In this document: positions 17,707 to 25,856 of the stretch, in pieces
Layout: each line of letters opens with the position of its first letter
Numbering within the stretch: position 1 is the first letter of the stretch
Source: JBGAHD01 sp044226395
GTDB lineage: Bacteria > Pseudomonadota > Gammaproteobacteria > Xanthomonadales > Ahniellaceae
Assembly (NCBI GenBank): GCA_044226395.1
Contig: JBGAHD010000007.1
Span: 1 to 64,000, forward strand
Reading direction: 5' to 3'
Length of the DNA stretch: 64,000 nucleotides
The notes under the pieces: generated by a model
Told to the model about the DNA's origin: nothing
Database searches by the model: none
Seen by the model: the letters and a program-made list of their open reading frames with translations, nothing else
Made by a program: the position numbers and the translations under genes

Positions 17707-18309
17707 ATGGAACTGAATATCCTGGGCTCCAAGAAGTCGGTCTCGGTGGATGACGGCGTCTTCGCGCGCAGCTTCGCGCAGGACCTGATTCACCAGGTGG
17801 TCACCGCCTATCGTGCCGCCGGTCGCGCGGGCACGAAGGCGCAGAAGTCGCGTTCCGACGTGACTGGCACCACCAAGAAGTTCAAGAAGCAGAAGGGCGG
17901 CGGTGCTCGTCACGGCGACTACCGCGCTCCGATCTTCGTGGGCGGCGGCGTGACCTTCGCGGCGCGTCCTCGTGACCATTCGCAGAAGGTCAACAAGAAG
18001 ATGTATCGCGGCGCCATCGCCTCGATCCTGTCCGAGCTGGTCCGTCAGGACCGCTTGAAGGTGGTCGAAGGCTTCGACGTCAGCGCGCCGAAGACCAAGG
18101 AACTGGCTGCCAAGCTCAAGGCGCTGGATCTGGGTCGCACTCTGGTCGTGACTGAGAACGTCAGCGAGAACTTGTATCTCGCGGCGCGCAACATCCCCAG
18201 CGTGGCCGTGGTTGACGTGGCCGCCATGGACCCGGTGTCGCTGATCGGCGCCGACAACGTGGTGATGACCGTCGACTCGGTGAAGAAGATCGAGGAGTGG
18301 TTGGCATGA
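17707..18309 (+). CDS. rplD: 50S ribosomal protein L4
   Basis: L4 lines the exit tunnel and is the classical regulator of S10 operons in enterics. The 200 residues (E. coli 201) include the long tunnel loop with TGTTKKFKKQKGGGARHGDY. AGGGGAA precedes the ATG. Its stop overlaps the rplW start codon as ATGA, so the two are translationally coupled. Confidence 0.98.
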   Translation: MELNILGSKKSVSVDDGVFARSFAQDLIHQVVTAYRAAGRAGTKAQKSRSDVTGTTKKFKKQKGGGARHGDYRAPIFVGGGVTFAARPRDHSQKVNKKMYRGAIASILSELVRQDRLKVVEGFDVSAPKTKELAAKLKALDLGRTLVVTENVSENLYLAARNIPSVAVVDVAAMDPVSLIGADNVVMTVDSVKKIEEWLA

Positions 18310-18602
18310 GCAACGAGCGCATCATCAACGTCATCCGGCAGCCGCACGTCTCCGAAAAGAGCGCGCGTATCCAGGAGACGGCCAACCAGTACGTGTTCGA
18401 AGTTGCGGGCGACGCCACCAAGGCGGATGTCAAAACAGCTGTCGAGAAGATGTTCAACGTGAAGGTCGAGTCGGTTCAAGTGGTCAACGTCAAGGGCAAG
18501 ACCAAGGGTTTCCGTGGTCGGGCCGGTAATCGCGGCGGCTGGCGCAAAGCCTACGTGCGACTTGGCGAGGGCCAGACGATCGATCTGGTGGCGAAGCCCT
18601 GA
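18306..18602 (+). CDS. rplW: 50S ribosomal protein L23
   Basis: L23 lies at the tunnel exit and docks trigger factor and SRP. The ATG at 18306 overlaps the rplD stop by 4 nt and gives 98 residues (E. coli 100), starting MSNERIINVIRQPHVSEKS. The upstream GTG at 18297 would only add three residues and is less likely. Confidence 0.97.
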   Translation: MSNERIINVIRQPHVSEKSARIQETANQYVFEVAGDATKADVKTAVEKMFNVKVESVQVVNVKGKTKGFRGRAGNRGGWRKAYVRLGEGQTIDLVAKP

Positions 18603-18612
18603 GGTAGGACCC

Positions 18613-19440
18613 ATGGCACTGATTACTTATAAGCCGACCTCCCCGGGTCGCCGCGCAATGGTTCGCGTGGCCACGCCGGGCCTGCACAAGGGCGATCCGT
18701 ACGCCCCTCTGGTCGAAGCGAAGCACAAGACTGGCGGCCGTAACAACAACGGTCGAATCACCACGCGTCACATCGGTGGCGGCCACAAGCACCACTATCG
18801 CTTGATCGATTTCAAGCGAGACAAGGAAGGTATTGCGGCGCGCATCGAGCGGATCGAGTATGATCCGAACCGTACCGCGCACATCGCCTTGCTGTGCTAC
18901 GCCGATGGCGAGCGCCGCTACATCATCGCGCCCAAGGGCGTGGCGGTGGGCGACCAGCTGATGGCGGGCCGAGACGCGCCGATCAAGGTCGGCAACTCGA
19001 TGCCGCTGCGCAACGTGCCGATCGGCTCGACCGTGCATTGCATCGAGATGCGCCCCGGCAAGGGCGCGCAGATGGCGCGTGCCGCGGGCAGCTCGGCGCA
19101 GCTGATCGCTCGCGAGCAGGGTTACGCCACGCTGCGTCTTCGCTCCGGCGAGATGCGCAAGGTGCCCGCCGACTGCCGCGCGACGATTGGCGAAGTCGGC
19201 AACGACGAGCACAACCTGCGCAAGATCGGCAAGGCCGGCGCGCAACGCTGGAAGGGCATTCGCCCGACCGTGCGTGGCGCCGCCATGAACCCGGTCGACC
19301 ATCCGCACGGTGGTGGCGAGGGTCGCGCGGGCCAAGGTAATCCGCATCCGGTCTCGCCCTGGGGCATGCCGGCCAAGGGTTACAAGACTCGCACTAACAA
19401 GCGCACGCAGAAGTTCATCGTGCGCGATCGCAGGGGTTGA
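18613..19440 (+). CDS. rplB: 50S ribosomal protein L2
   Basis: L2 is needed for subunit joining and peptidyl transferase assembly. The ATG at 18613, after GAGGTAGGA, gives 275 residues beginning MALITYKPTSPGRRAMV. A longer open frame overlapping rplW is not real coding. The conserved C-terminal loop NPVDHPHGGGEGR with the key histidine is intact. Confidence 0.98.
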   Translation: MALITYKPTSPGRRAMVRVATPGLHKGDPYAPLVEAKHKTGGRNNNGRITTRHIGGGHKHHYRLIDFKRDKEGIAARIERIEYDPNRTAHIALLCYADGERRYIIAPKGVAVGDQLMAGRDAPIKVGNSMPLRNVPIGSTVHCIEMRPGKGAQMARAAGSSAQLIAREQGYATLRLRSGEMRKVPADCRATIGEVGNDEHNLRKIGKAGAQRWKGIRPTVRGAAMNPVDHPHGGGEGRAGQGNPHPVSPWGMPAKGYKTRTNKRTQKFIVRDRRG

Positions 19441-19452
19441 TAGGAAGCCACT

Positions 19453-19737
19453 ATGGCACGTTCTCTCAAGAAGGGCCCGTTCGTCGATCTCCACCTCGCC
19501 AAGAAGGTGGACGCGGCCGTGGCTGCCAATAACAAGCGTCCGATCAAGACCTGGTCGCGCCGTTCGATGGTCCTGCCGGAAATGGTGGGCCTCACGATCG
19601 CCGTCCACAACGGCCGTCAGCATGTTCCGGTCCTCGTGAACGAGAACATGGTCGGTCACAAGCTCGGTGAATTCGCCGTGACCCGCACGTTCAAGGGTCA
19701 CACTGGCGACAAGAAGGCCGCCGAGGCCAAGAAGTGA
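19453..19737 (+). CDS. rpsS: 30S ribosomal protein S19
   Basis: S19 binds the 30S head with S13 and contacts the A-site tRNA. The 94 residues begin MARSLKKGPFVDLHLAKKV and include VGHKLGEFAVTRTFKGH. Its stop overlaps possible rplV starts (GTGATG), so L22 is translated by coupling. Confidence 0.98.
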   Translation: MARSLKKGPFVDLHLAKKVDAAVAANNKRPIKTWSRRSMVLPEMVGLTIAVHNGRQHVPVLVNENMVGHKLGEFAVTRTFKGHTGDKKAAEAKK

Positions 19738-19748
19738 TGGGTGCCGTG

Positions 19749-20084
19749 ATGGAAGCCAAAGCGATTCTCCGCACCGCTCGCATTTCGCCGCAGAAGGCCC
19801 GCTTGGTCGCCGACCAAGTGCGCGGTCTTCCAGTGGGTCGAGCGCGCGATGTCCTGAAGTTCAGCACCAAGAAGGCGGCGCATATCGTCAACAAGGTGCT
19901 CATGTCGGCCGTGGCCAATGCCGAGAACAATCTCGGCGCCGACGCCGACGAACTCAAGGTCGCGACGATCTACGTCGACGAAGGTCCGACCTACAAGCGA
20001 TTCCACGCGCGCGCCAAGGGCCGTGGTGTGCAAATTCTCAAACGCACCAGCCACATCACCGTGGTGGTGGGCACCGGCAAGTAA
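19749..20084 (+). CDS. rplV: 50S ribosomal protein L22
   Basis: L22 forms part of the exit-tunnel constriction; its beta-hairpin is the site of macrolide-resistance changes and is normal here. Possible starts are 19734 (GTG), 19737 (ATG overlapping the rpsS stop) and 19749 (ATG). The last was chosen because Xanthomonas-type L22 starts MEAKAILRTARISPQKAR, giving 111 residues. No clear ribosome site precedes any of them, consistent with coupling to rpsS. Confidence 0.95.
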   Translation: MEAKAILRTARISPQKARLVADQVRGLPVGRARDVLKFSTKKAAHIVNKVLMSAVANAENNLGADADELKVATIYVDEGPTYKRFHARAKGRGVQILKRTSHITVVVGTGK

Positions 20085-20100
20085 GCGAAGGATAAGAACG

Positions 20101-20781
20101 ATGGGTCACAAAGTTCATCCCACCGGTATCCGCCTGGGCATTGCCAAGGACTGGAATTCCAAGTGGTACGCCAACAAGCGCGACTACGCCCAGTACTTGG
20201 CCGCCGACCTCAAGGTCCGCGAGTTGCTCAAGGAAAAGCTGGCGCAGGCCGGTGTGTCGCGCATCCATATCGAGCGTCCGGCGAAGACCGCCCGCGTGAC
20301 GATCCACACCGCCCGTCCGGGCGTGGTGATCGGCAAGAAGGGCGAGGACATCGAGCGTCTGCGCAAGGAAGTGTCGACCGTGATGGGCGTTCCGACGCAC
20401 ATCAACGTCACCGAAGTGCGCAAGCCCGAGCTCGACGCGCAGCTGGTCGCCGAGTCGATCACGCAGCAGCTCGAGCGCCGCATCATGTTCCGTCGCGCGA
20501 TGAAGCGCGCCGTGGGCAACGCGATGCGCCTGGGCGCCTTGGGCATCAAGGTCAACGTCGCGGGCCGCTTGAACGGCGCGGAAATCGCGCGTAGCGAGTG
20601 GTATCGCGAGGGTCGCGTGCCGCTGCATACGCTGCGCGCCGACGTCGACTACGGTTTCGCCGAGGCCAAGACCACCTACGGCATCATCGGCGTCAAGGTG
20701 TGGATCTACAAGGGCGAGGTGTTCGATCTCCAGGCCGCTCAACAAGAGCAGGCCAAGAGCGAGCGCCCGGCGGCGAAGTGA
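20101..20781 (+). CDS. rpsC: 30S ribosomal protein S3
   Basis: S3 forms the mRNA entry tunnel with S4 and S5. The ATG at 20101 follows GAAGGATAAG and gives 226 residues (E. coli 233), beginning MGHKVHPTGIRLGI. The KH domain has the GKKGEDIERLR loop. The frame extends upstream into rplV, but that part is out-of-frame shadow. Confidence 0.98.
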   Translation: MGHKVHPTGIRLGIAKDWNSKWYANKRDYAQYLAADLKVRELLKEKLAQAGVSRIHIERPAKTARVTIHTARPGVVIGKKGEDIERLRKEVSTVMGVPTHINVTEVRKPELDAQLVAESITQQLERRIMFRRAMKRAVGNAMRLGALGIKVNVAGRLNGAEIARSEWYREGRVPLHTLRADVDYGFAEAKTTYGIIGVKVWIYKGEVFDLQAAQQEQAKSERPAAK

Positions 20782-20792
20782 GGAACTAAGTC

Positions 20793-21206
20793 ATGCTGCA
20801 ACCCGCTCGTACCAAGTTTCGTAAACAGCACAAGAGCCGTAACCGCGGCCTGAGCTACGTGGGCAACCAGGTTAGCTTCGGCGAGTACGGCTTGAAGGCC
20901 ACGACCCACGGTCACCTGACCGCGCGTCAGATCGAGGCGGCTCGCCGCGCGATCTCGCGCTTCGTCAAGCGTGGCGGCAAGTTGTGGATTCGCGTGTTCC
21001 CCGACAAGCCGATCTCGCGCAAGCCGATCGAAGTGCGCATGGGTAATGGCAAGGGCAACGTCGAGTTCTACGTCGCCGTGATCCAGCCCGGTCGCATGCT
21101 CTATGAAATGGAAGGCGTTGACGAGGCCACGGCGCGCGAAGCGTTCCGTCTGGCCGCGGCCAAGCTGTCGGTGCAAACCCAGTTCGTGACCCGTACGGTG
21201 CTGTGA
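20793..21206 (+). CDS. rplP: 50S ribosomal protein L16
   Basis: L16 organises the A-site region of 23S rRNA. The 137 residues start MLQPARTKFRKQHKSRNRG and include the hydroxylated-arginine loop context GKGNVEFYVAVIQPGR. GAGGAA precedes the ATG at 20793. The stop overlaps the rpmC start by one base (TGATG). Confidence 0.98.
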   Translation: MLQPARTKFRKQHKSRNRGLSYVGNQVSFGEYGLKATTHGHLTARQIEAARRAISRFVKRGGKLWIRVFPDKPISRKPIEVRMGNGKGNVEFYVAVIQPGRMLYEMEGVDEATAREAFRLAAAKLSVQTQFVTRTVL

Positions 21207-21391
21207 TGGATATCAAGGATCTCAAGGCGATGCCGGCGAAGGAACTGAACGCGCACATCGAAGAGTTGCGCCGCGAACAGTTCAACCTGCGCATGCAGCG
21301 CGGTACTGGTCAGCTCAACAAGACGCATCGCATCAAAGAGGTGCGCCGCGAAATCGCCCGCAGCAAGATGCTGCTGGGCAACAAGAAGTAA
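21206..21391 (+). CDS. rpmC: 50S ribosomal protein L29
   Basis: L29 sits beside L23 at the tunnel exit. The ATG at 21206 overlaps the last base of the rplP stop and yields 61 residues (E. coli 63): two long helices, starting MDIKDLKAMPAKELNAHIEE with the family signature LRMQRGTGQLNKTHRIKEVRR. Confidence 0.97.
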   Translation: MDIKDLKAMPAKELNAHIEELRREQFNLRMQRGTGQLNKTHRIKEVRREIARSKMLLGNKK

Positions 21392-21402
21392 GGTCGCAGC
21401 CC

Positions 21403-21666
21403 ATGAGCGAGAACGCCAAGCCCAAGCGCACGGTCGAAGGCCGTGTGGTCAGCAACAAGATGCAGAAGACCGTGACGGTCCTGTTGGAGCGCCAGGTCAA
21501 GCACCCGCTGTACGGCAAGTACGGCCGTCGTTCGACCAAGGTGCACGCCCACGACGAGAACAACGAGTGCCGTGAAGGCGACGTGGTTCGAATCAGCGAG
21601 TGCGCGCCCCTTTCCAAGACGAAGAATTGGAAAGTGGTCGAAATCGTTACCCGCGCGCAGCAGTAA
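21403..21666 (+). CDS. rpsQ: 30S ribosomal protein S17
   Basis: S17 is a primary binder of 16S helices 7 and 11. The 87 residues form an OB fold with GRVVSNKMQKTVTVLLERQV and HAHDENNECREGDVVRISEC, both highly conserved. It ends the S10-type series before L14; 27 nt separate them. Confidence 0.98.
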   Translation: MSENAKPKRTVEGRVVSNKMQKTVTVLLERQVKHPLYGKYGRRSTKVHAHDENNECREGDVVRISECAPLSKTKNWKVVEIVTRAQQ

Positions 21667-21693
21667 TTTCGGTCGGCATAAGGAGAACTACAC

Positions 21694-22062
21694 ATGATCC
21701 AGATGCAGACTCGATTGCTGGCGGCCGACAATTCCGGCGCCCGCGAACTGATGTGCGTCAAGGTGCTCGGCGGCTCCAAGCGCCGTTATGCGCAGATCGG
21801 CGACGTGATCAAGGTTTCGATCAAGGACGCCATTCCGCGCGGCAAGGTCAAGAAAGGCGAGGTTTACGACGCCGTGGTGGTTCGCACCCGCAAGGGCGTG
21901 CGCCGCGCCGACGGTTCGTTGATCCGTTTCGACGGCAACGCCGCCGTGTTGCTCAACAATAAGCTCGAGCCGATCGGCACGCGCATTTTCGGGCCCGTGA
22001 CCCGCGAATTGCGTTCCGAGAAGTTCATGAAGATCGTCTCGCTGGCACCCGAAGTGCTGTGA
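21694..22062 (+). CDS. rplN: 50S ribosomal protein L14
   Basis: L14 lies at the subunit interface and makes bridges to 16S rRNA. The 122 residues begin MIQMQTRLLAADNSGARELM and end TRELRSEKFMKIVSLAPEVL, nearly identical to the E. coli protein (123). AAGGAGAA provides a strong ribosome site. rplX follows 13 nt later. Confidence 0.98.
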   Translation: MIQMQTRLLAADNSGARELMCVKVLGGSKRRYAQIGDVIKVSIKDAIPRGKVKKGEVYDAVVVRTRKGVRRADGSLIRFDGNAAVLLNNKLEPIGTRIFGPVTRELRSEKFMKIVSLAPEVL

Positions 22063-22075
22063 GAGGGAGTGGCAA

Positions 22076-22390
22076 ATGAAGCGTATCCGCAAGGGCGATC
22101 AGGTGATCGTGATCGCCGGCAGGGACAAGGGTAAGAAGGGCGAAGTGATCCGCGTCCTCGACGAGAAGGTCGTGGTGCAGAACCTCAACCTGATCAAGCG
22201 TCACACCAAGCCGAATCCGCAGGCCAACCAGCCGGGCGGCATCGTGCAGCGTGAGGCGCCCATCCACATTTCCAACGTGATGTTGTTCAACCCCGCCAGC
22301 AACAAGGGCGAGCGCGTCGGTTTCAAGGAGCTCAACGATGGCCGCAAGGTCCGCGTGTGGCGCTCCTCCGGCGAAGCGGTTGACGCATAA
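22076..22390 (+). CDS. rplX: 50S ribosomal protein L24
   Basis: L24 initiates 50S assembly. The 104 residues match the family; the KOW motif is at about 5-32 (IRKGDQVIVIAGRDKGKKGE). GAGAGGGAG precedes the ATG. The rplE start lies 10 nt downstream. Confidence 0.98.
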   Translation: MKRIRKGDQVIVIAGRDKGKKGEVIRVLDEKVVVQNLNLIKRHTKPNPQANQPGGIVQREAPIHISNVMLFNPASNKGERVGFKELNDGRKVRVWRSSGEAVDA

Positions 22391-22400
22391 GGTAAGCGCC

Positions 22401-22943
22401 ATGACGACCCGTCTCGAAAAGCATTACAAAGAAACCGTCGTTCCCAAGCTGATGGAACGCTTCAGCTACCAGAACGTCATGCAGGTGCCGCGCCTGTCCA
22501 AGATCACGCTCAACATGGGCGTGGGCGAGGCCGTGGGCAACAAGAAGATCCTCGAGAACGCCATCGACGACATGACCAAGATCGCCGGCCAGAAGCCGAT
22601 CGCGACCTTGTCGAAGAAGTCGATCGCGACCTTCAAGATCCGCGAAAACTGGCCGATCGGCTGCAAGGTCACCCTGCGCCGCGCGCACATGTACGAGTTT
22701 CTCGACCGCCTGATCACCATCGCGCTGCCGCGCGTGCGTGACTTCCGTGGCGTGACGGGTCGCGCGTTCGACGGTCGCGGCAATTTCAACTTCGGGATCA
22801 AGGAACAGATCATTTTCCCGGAGATCAACTTCGATCAGGTCGACGCGCTGCGTGGCATGGACATCGCCATCACCACGACCGCGGGTACCGACGCCGAGGC
22901 GAAGGCCCTTCTCGAAGCTTTCAGCTTCCCGTTCCGCAACTGA
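22401..22943 (+). CDS. rplE: 50S ribosomal protein L5
   Basis: L5 binds 5S rRNA and contacts S13 across the interface. The ATG at 22401 gives 180 residues (E. coli 179), starting MTTRLEKHYKETVVPKLM, with the conserved ITLNMGVGEAVGNKK and RDFRGVTGRAFDGRGNF. The longer open frame reaching into rplX is not coding. Confidence 0.98.
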   Translation: MTTRLEKHYKETVVPKLMERFSYQNVMQVPRLSKITLNMGVGEAVGNKKILENAIDDMTKIAGQKPIATLSKKSIATFKIRENWPIGCKVTLRRAHMYEFLDRLITIALPRVRDFRGVTGRAFDGRGNFNFGIKEQIIFPEINFDQVDALRGMDIAITTTAGTDAEAKALLEAFSFPFRN

Positions 22944-22964
22944 TTAGCCAGGAAGACGTCGGCC

Positions 22965-23270
22965 ATGGCCAAGACGAACATGATCCAGCGCGAAATCAAG
23001 CGCGCGAAGTTGGTGAAGAAGTACGCGACCAAGCGCGCCGATCTCAAGCGCCGCGCCGTCGACCTGAAGCTTTCGCTCGATGAGCGCATGGAAGCTCAGA
23101 AGCAGCTGCAGAAGCTGCCCCGTGATGCCAGCCCCTCGCGTCAGCGCAATCGCTGCGCGTTGAGCGGCCGCTCGCGTGGTGTGTATCGCAAGTTTGGATT
23201 GGGCCGTAACAAGCTGCGCGAGGCAACGATGCGCGGCGATGTTCCGGGTCTTCGAAAAGCGAGCTGGTAA
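22965..23270 (+). CDS. rpsN: 30S ribosomal protein S14
   Basis: S14 belongs to the 30S head. The 101 residues equal E. coli length and the protein is the zinc-free long form: only one cysteine is present and the CxxC pairs are absent. Starts MAKTNMIQREIKRAKLVKKY, ends FGLGRNKLREATMRGDVPGL and KASW. AGGAAGACG supplies the ribosome site. Confidence 0.98.
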   Translation: MAKTNMIQREIKRAKLVKKYATKRADLKRRAVDLKLSLDERMEAQKQLQKLPRDASPSRQRNRCALSGRSRGVYRKFGLGRNKLREATMRGDVPGLRKASW

Positions 23271-23308
23271 CAGCTCGGGATATCGATGCTTGAAATGAGG
23301 AATGACAC

Positions 23309-23707
23309 ATGAGCATGACTGATCCCATTTCGGACATGTTTGTCCGAATTCGGAACGGGCAAGCGGCGGGCAAGTCTTCGGTGAAGATGCCGTCGTCGAA
23401 GGTCAAGGCCGCGATCGCGCGCCTTTTGAAGGATGAAGGCTATCTGCTGGACGTCGCCGAGCGCGACCTCGGCGGTGGCAAGCGCGAGCTGGAAATCGCG
23501 CTGAAATACTACGAGGGCCGTCCGGCCATCGACCGCCTCGAGCGCGTGAGCCGTCCTGGCCTGCGCAGGTATCGTGGCAAGGATGCGCTGCCCAAGGTGT
23601 TGGGCGGTCTGGGCATCTCCATCGTTTCGACTTCCTCGGGCATCATGACCGACTCGCAGGCCCGTACGAAGGGTCTGGGTGGCGAAGTCATCTGCTTGGT
23701 CGCCTAA
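23309..23707 (+). CDS. rpsH: 30S ribosomal protein S8
   Basis: S8 binds 16S helix 21 and in enterics represses the spc operon. The 132 residues start MSMTDPISDMFVRIRNGQAA and carry the RNA-binding signature GISIVSTSSGIMTD. GAGGAATG precedes the ATG. rplF starts 13 nt after its stop. Confidence 0.98.
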   Translation: MSMTDPISDMFVRIRNGQAAGKSSVKMPSSKVKAAIARLLKDEGYLLDVAERDLGGGKRELEIALKYYEGRPAIDRLERVSRPGLRRYRGKDALPKVLGGLGISIVSTSSGIMTDSQARTKGLGGEVICLVA

Positions 23708-23720
23708 GGAGCCACACCCA

Positions 23721-24248
23721 ATGTCTCGTGTTGCGAAGAAGCCGATTGCCCTGCCGAAGGGCGTCGAGTGCGCCGTGGCTGGCGACGGCATCACCATCAA
23801 GGGTCCCAAGGGCAGCCTCAAGCTCGCCAAGCTCGACGGCGTCAATATCGACGTCAAGGGCAGCGAAGTGAATCTGTCCGGCGGCGACGCGCAGAGCTGG
23901 CGTAATGCCGGCACCTTGCGCGCGCTGCTCAACAACGTGGTCAAGGGCGTCAGCGAGGGTTACTCGAAGAAGCTCGAACTCGTCGGCGTCGGCTATCGCG
24001 CCGCGATGGCGGGCAAGGATCTGAACCTGACGCTGGGTTTCTCGCACCCGGTCCTGTTCAAGGCTCCCGAAGGCATTTCCCTGGAAGTGCCGAGCCAGAC
24101 CGAGATCCTGATCAAGGGCGCCGACAAGCAGCGCGTGGGCGAGGTGGCGGCGAAGATTCGCGCCTTCCGTCCGCCCGAACCCTACAAGGGCAAGGGCGTG
24201 CGCTATTCCGGTGAGAAGATCACCCTCAAGGAAGCCAAGAAGGCCTAA
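23721..24248 (+). CDS. rplF: 50S ribosomal protein L6
   Basis: L6 lies near the sarcin-ricin loop. The ATG at 23721, preceded by AAGGAG, gives 175 residues (E. coli 177) starting MSRVAKKPIALPKGVEC, with the signature PEPYKGKGVRYSGEKI near the C-terminus. An apparent 14-residue upstream extension overlaps rpsH and has no ribosome site. Confidence 0.98.
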   Translation: MSRVAKKPIALPKGVECAVAGDGITIKGPKGSLKLAKLDGVNIDVKGSEVNLSGGDAQSWRNAGTLRALLNNVVKGVSEGYSKKLELVGVGYRAAMAGKDLNLTLGFSHPVLFKAPEGISLEVPSQTEILIKGADKQRVGEVAAKIRAFRPPEPYKGKGVRYSGEKITLKEAKKA

Positions 24249-24274
24249 GGGCCGTTCCGGCTTGGGAGATTGAC

Positions 24275-24628
24275 GTGGAAAAGAGAATTACCCGTTTGCG
24301 TCGCGCCAAGCGCACGCGCATGCACATTCGCGATCTCAACGTACCGCGCCTGACCGTTCATCGCAGCGGTCAGCACCTGTACGCGCAGGTCATCGCCGCT
24401 AGCGGCGACAAGGTGATTGCCGCCGCCTCGACCACGCAGAAGGATCTTCGCGACGGTCTGAGCGGCACGAAGAACAAGACCGCGGCCGCCGCGGTCGGCA
24501 AGGCTATCGCCGAGCGCGCGATCAAGGCCGGCGTCGACGCGGTCGCGTTCGATCGTTCGGGCTTTCTGTATCACGGCCGCATCAAGGCGCTGGCCGAAGC
24601 CGCTCGCGAAGCTGGCTTGAAGTTCTAA
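24275..24628 (+). CDS. rplR: 50S ribosomal protein L18
   Basis: L18 binds 5S rRNA with L5 and L25. The start is a GTG at 24275 with GGGAG at 24264-24268, giving 117 residues, the E. coli length. The conserved RLTVHRSGQHLYAQVI-type strand and FDRSGFLYHGRIKALAEAAR C-terminus are present. A 55-nt spacer precedes rpsE. Confidence 0.97.
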   Translation: MEKRITRLRRAKRTRMHIRDLNVPRLTVHRSGQHLYAQVIAASGDKVIAAASTTQKDLRDGLSGTKNKTAAAAVGKAIAERAIKAGVDAVAFDRSGFLYHGRIKALAEAAREAGLKF

Positions 24629-24683
24629 TCCGATACTCACATACAACTCTAAGCGGCCCAGGCCGCAAATTACTGGATAGTCC

Positions 24684-25199
24684 ATGAGCAACAACGAGCG
24701 CGAAAATTCTGATGGCATGCTCGAGAAGCTGATTGCCGTCAACCGCGTGGCCAAAGTGGTCAAGGGCGGTCGAACCTTCAGCTTCACGGCCCTGACCGTC
24801 GTCGGCGACGGCGATGGCAAGGTCGGTCTGGGATATGGCAAGGCGCGCGAAGTGCCGGTCGCCATCTCCAAGGCGATGGAGAGTGCCCGCAAGAACATGA
24901 CCCACGTGTCGATCAACAACGGCACGCTGTATTACGCGGTGAAGGCGCGCCACGGCGCGGCTCGCGTGTACATGCAGCCGGCCTCGGAAGGTACCGGCGT
25001 GATCGCCGGCGGCGCGATGCGCGCCGTGTTCGAGGTGGTGGGCGTCAAGAACGTGTTGGCCAAGGCCGTCGGCTCGCGCAACCCGATCAACCTGGTGCGC
25101 GCGACCATCAATGGCCTCAAGGCGATCGCATCGCCGGCCCGCATCGCCGCCAAGCGCGGCAAGAAGGTCGAGGATCTGGTGGGCGGTAACCATGGCTAA
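24684..25199 (+). CDS. rpsE: 30S ribosomal protein S5
   Basis: S5 is at the mRNA entry site and affects decoding fidelity. The 171 residues (E. coli 167) contain the N-terminal RNA-binding domain with VNRVAKVVKGGRTFSFTAL, where spectinomycin-resistance changes occur (wild type here), and the conserved GTGVIAGGAMRAVFE loop. Its last codons overlap the rpmD start by 8 nt. Confidence 0.98.
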   Translation: MSNNERENSDGMLEKLIAVNRVAKVVKGGRTFSFTALTVVGDGDGKVGLGYGKAREVPVAISKAMESARKNMTHVSINNGTLYYAVKARHGAARVYMQPASEGTGVIAGGAMRAVFEVVGVKNVLAKAVGSRNPINLVRATINGLKAIASPARIAAKRGKKVEDLVGGNHG

Positions 25200-25383
25200 G
25201 AAGAGCGAAAAGACCATCAAGGTGCGTCTGGTCAAGAGCACCAACAGCTGCCAGGAGCGCCATCGCCTCAGCGTGCGCGCCCTGGGCCTTCGCAAGCTCA
25301 ATGATGTGCGCGAGCTCAAGGACAGTCCCAGCGTGCGCGGCCTGATTGATCAGGTTGGCTATCTGGTTCGCGTCGAGCAGTAA
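25192..25383 (+). CDS. rpmD: 50S ribosomal protein L30
   Basis: L30 is a small 50S protein. The ATG at 25192 lies inside the end of rpsE (8-nt overlap) and gives 63 residues starting MAKKSEKTIKVRLVKSTNS, with the family core RALGLRKLNDVRELKDSP. The longer frame upstream is a shadow of rpsE. Confidence 0.97.
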   Translation: MAKKSEKTIKVRLVKSTNSCQERHRLSVRALGLRKLNDVRELKDSPSVRGLIDQVGYLVRVEQ

Positions 25384-25418
25384 TCGCGATCGCGCCACAG
25401 TATTTCGAGGATCACACT

Positions 25419-25853
25419 ATGCGTCTCAATACGCTGAAGCCGGGCAAGGGGTCGCGCCGCGCGCGAGTTCGCGTCGGCCGCGGTATCGGTTCGGGCCTGG
25501 GTAAGACCGCGGGTCGCGGCCACAAGGGTCAGTACGCGCGCACCGGCAAGGGCAAGGTCAAGCCGGGCTTCGAGGGCGGTCAGATGCCGCTGCAGCGTCG
25601 TCTGCCCAAGGTTGGCTTCCGTTCGAAGCTCAAGGACAACGTCGCCGAAGTCAGCCTGTACATGCTCGATCGTCTGGCTGGCACCGATGTCGACTTCGCC
25701 GCGCTCAAGGCCGCCGATCTCGTTCCGGCCACGGCCAAGCAGGCCAAGCTGATCAAGAAGGGCGAGGTCAAGCGCGCCTACACCGTGAAGGGTCTGGCAC
25801 TCACCGCCGGCGCCAAGGAAGCCATTGCCGCCGCTGGCGGCCGCGTGGAGTAA
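25419..25853 (+). CDS. rplO: 50S ribosomal protein L15
   Basis: L15 is a late-assembly 50S protein. The 144 residues equal the E. coli length, beginning MRLNTLKPGKGSRRARVRVG and with the glycine-rich extension GKTAGRGHKGQYARTGKGK. secY begins 3 nt after its stop at a GTG, showing tight coupling. Confidence 0.98.
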   Translation: MRLNTLKPGKGSRRARVRVGRGIGSGLGKTAGRGHKGQYARTGKGKVKPGFEGGQMPLQRRLPKVGFRSKLKDNVAEVSLYMLDRLAGTDVDFAALKAADLVPATAKQAKLIKKGEVKRAYTVKGLALTAGAKEAIAAAGGRVE

Positions 25854-25856
25854 TCG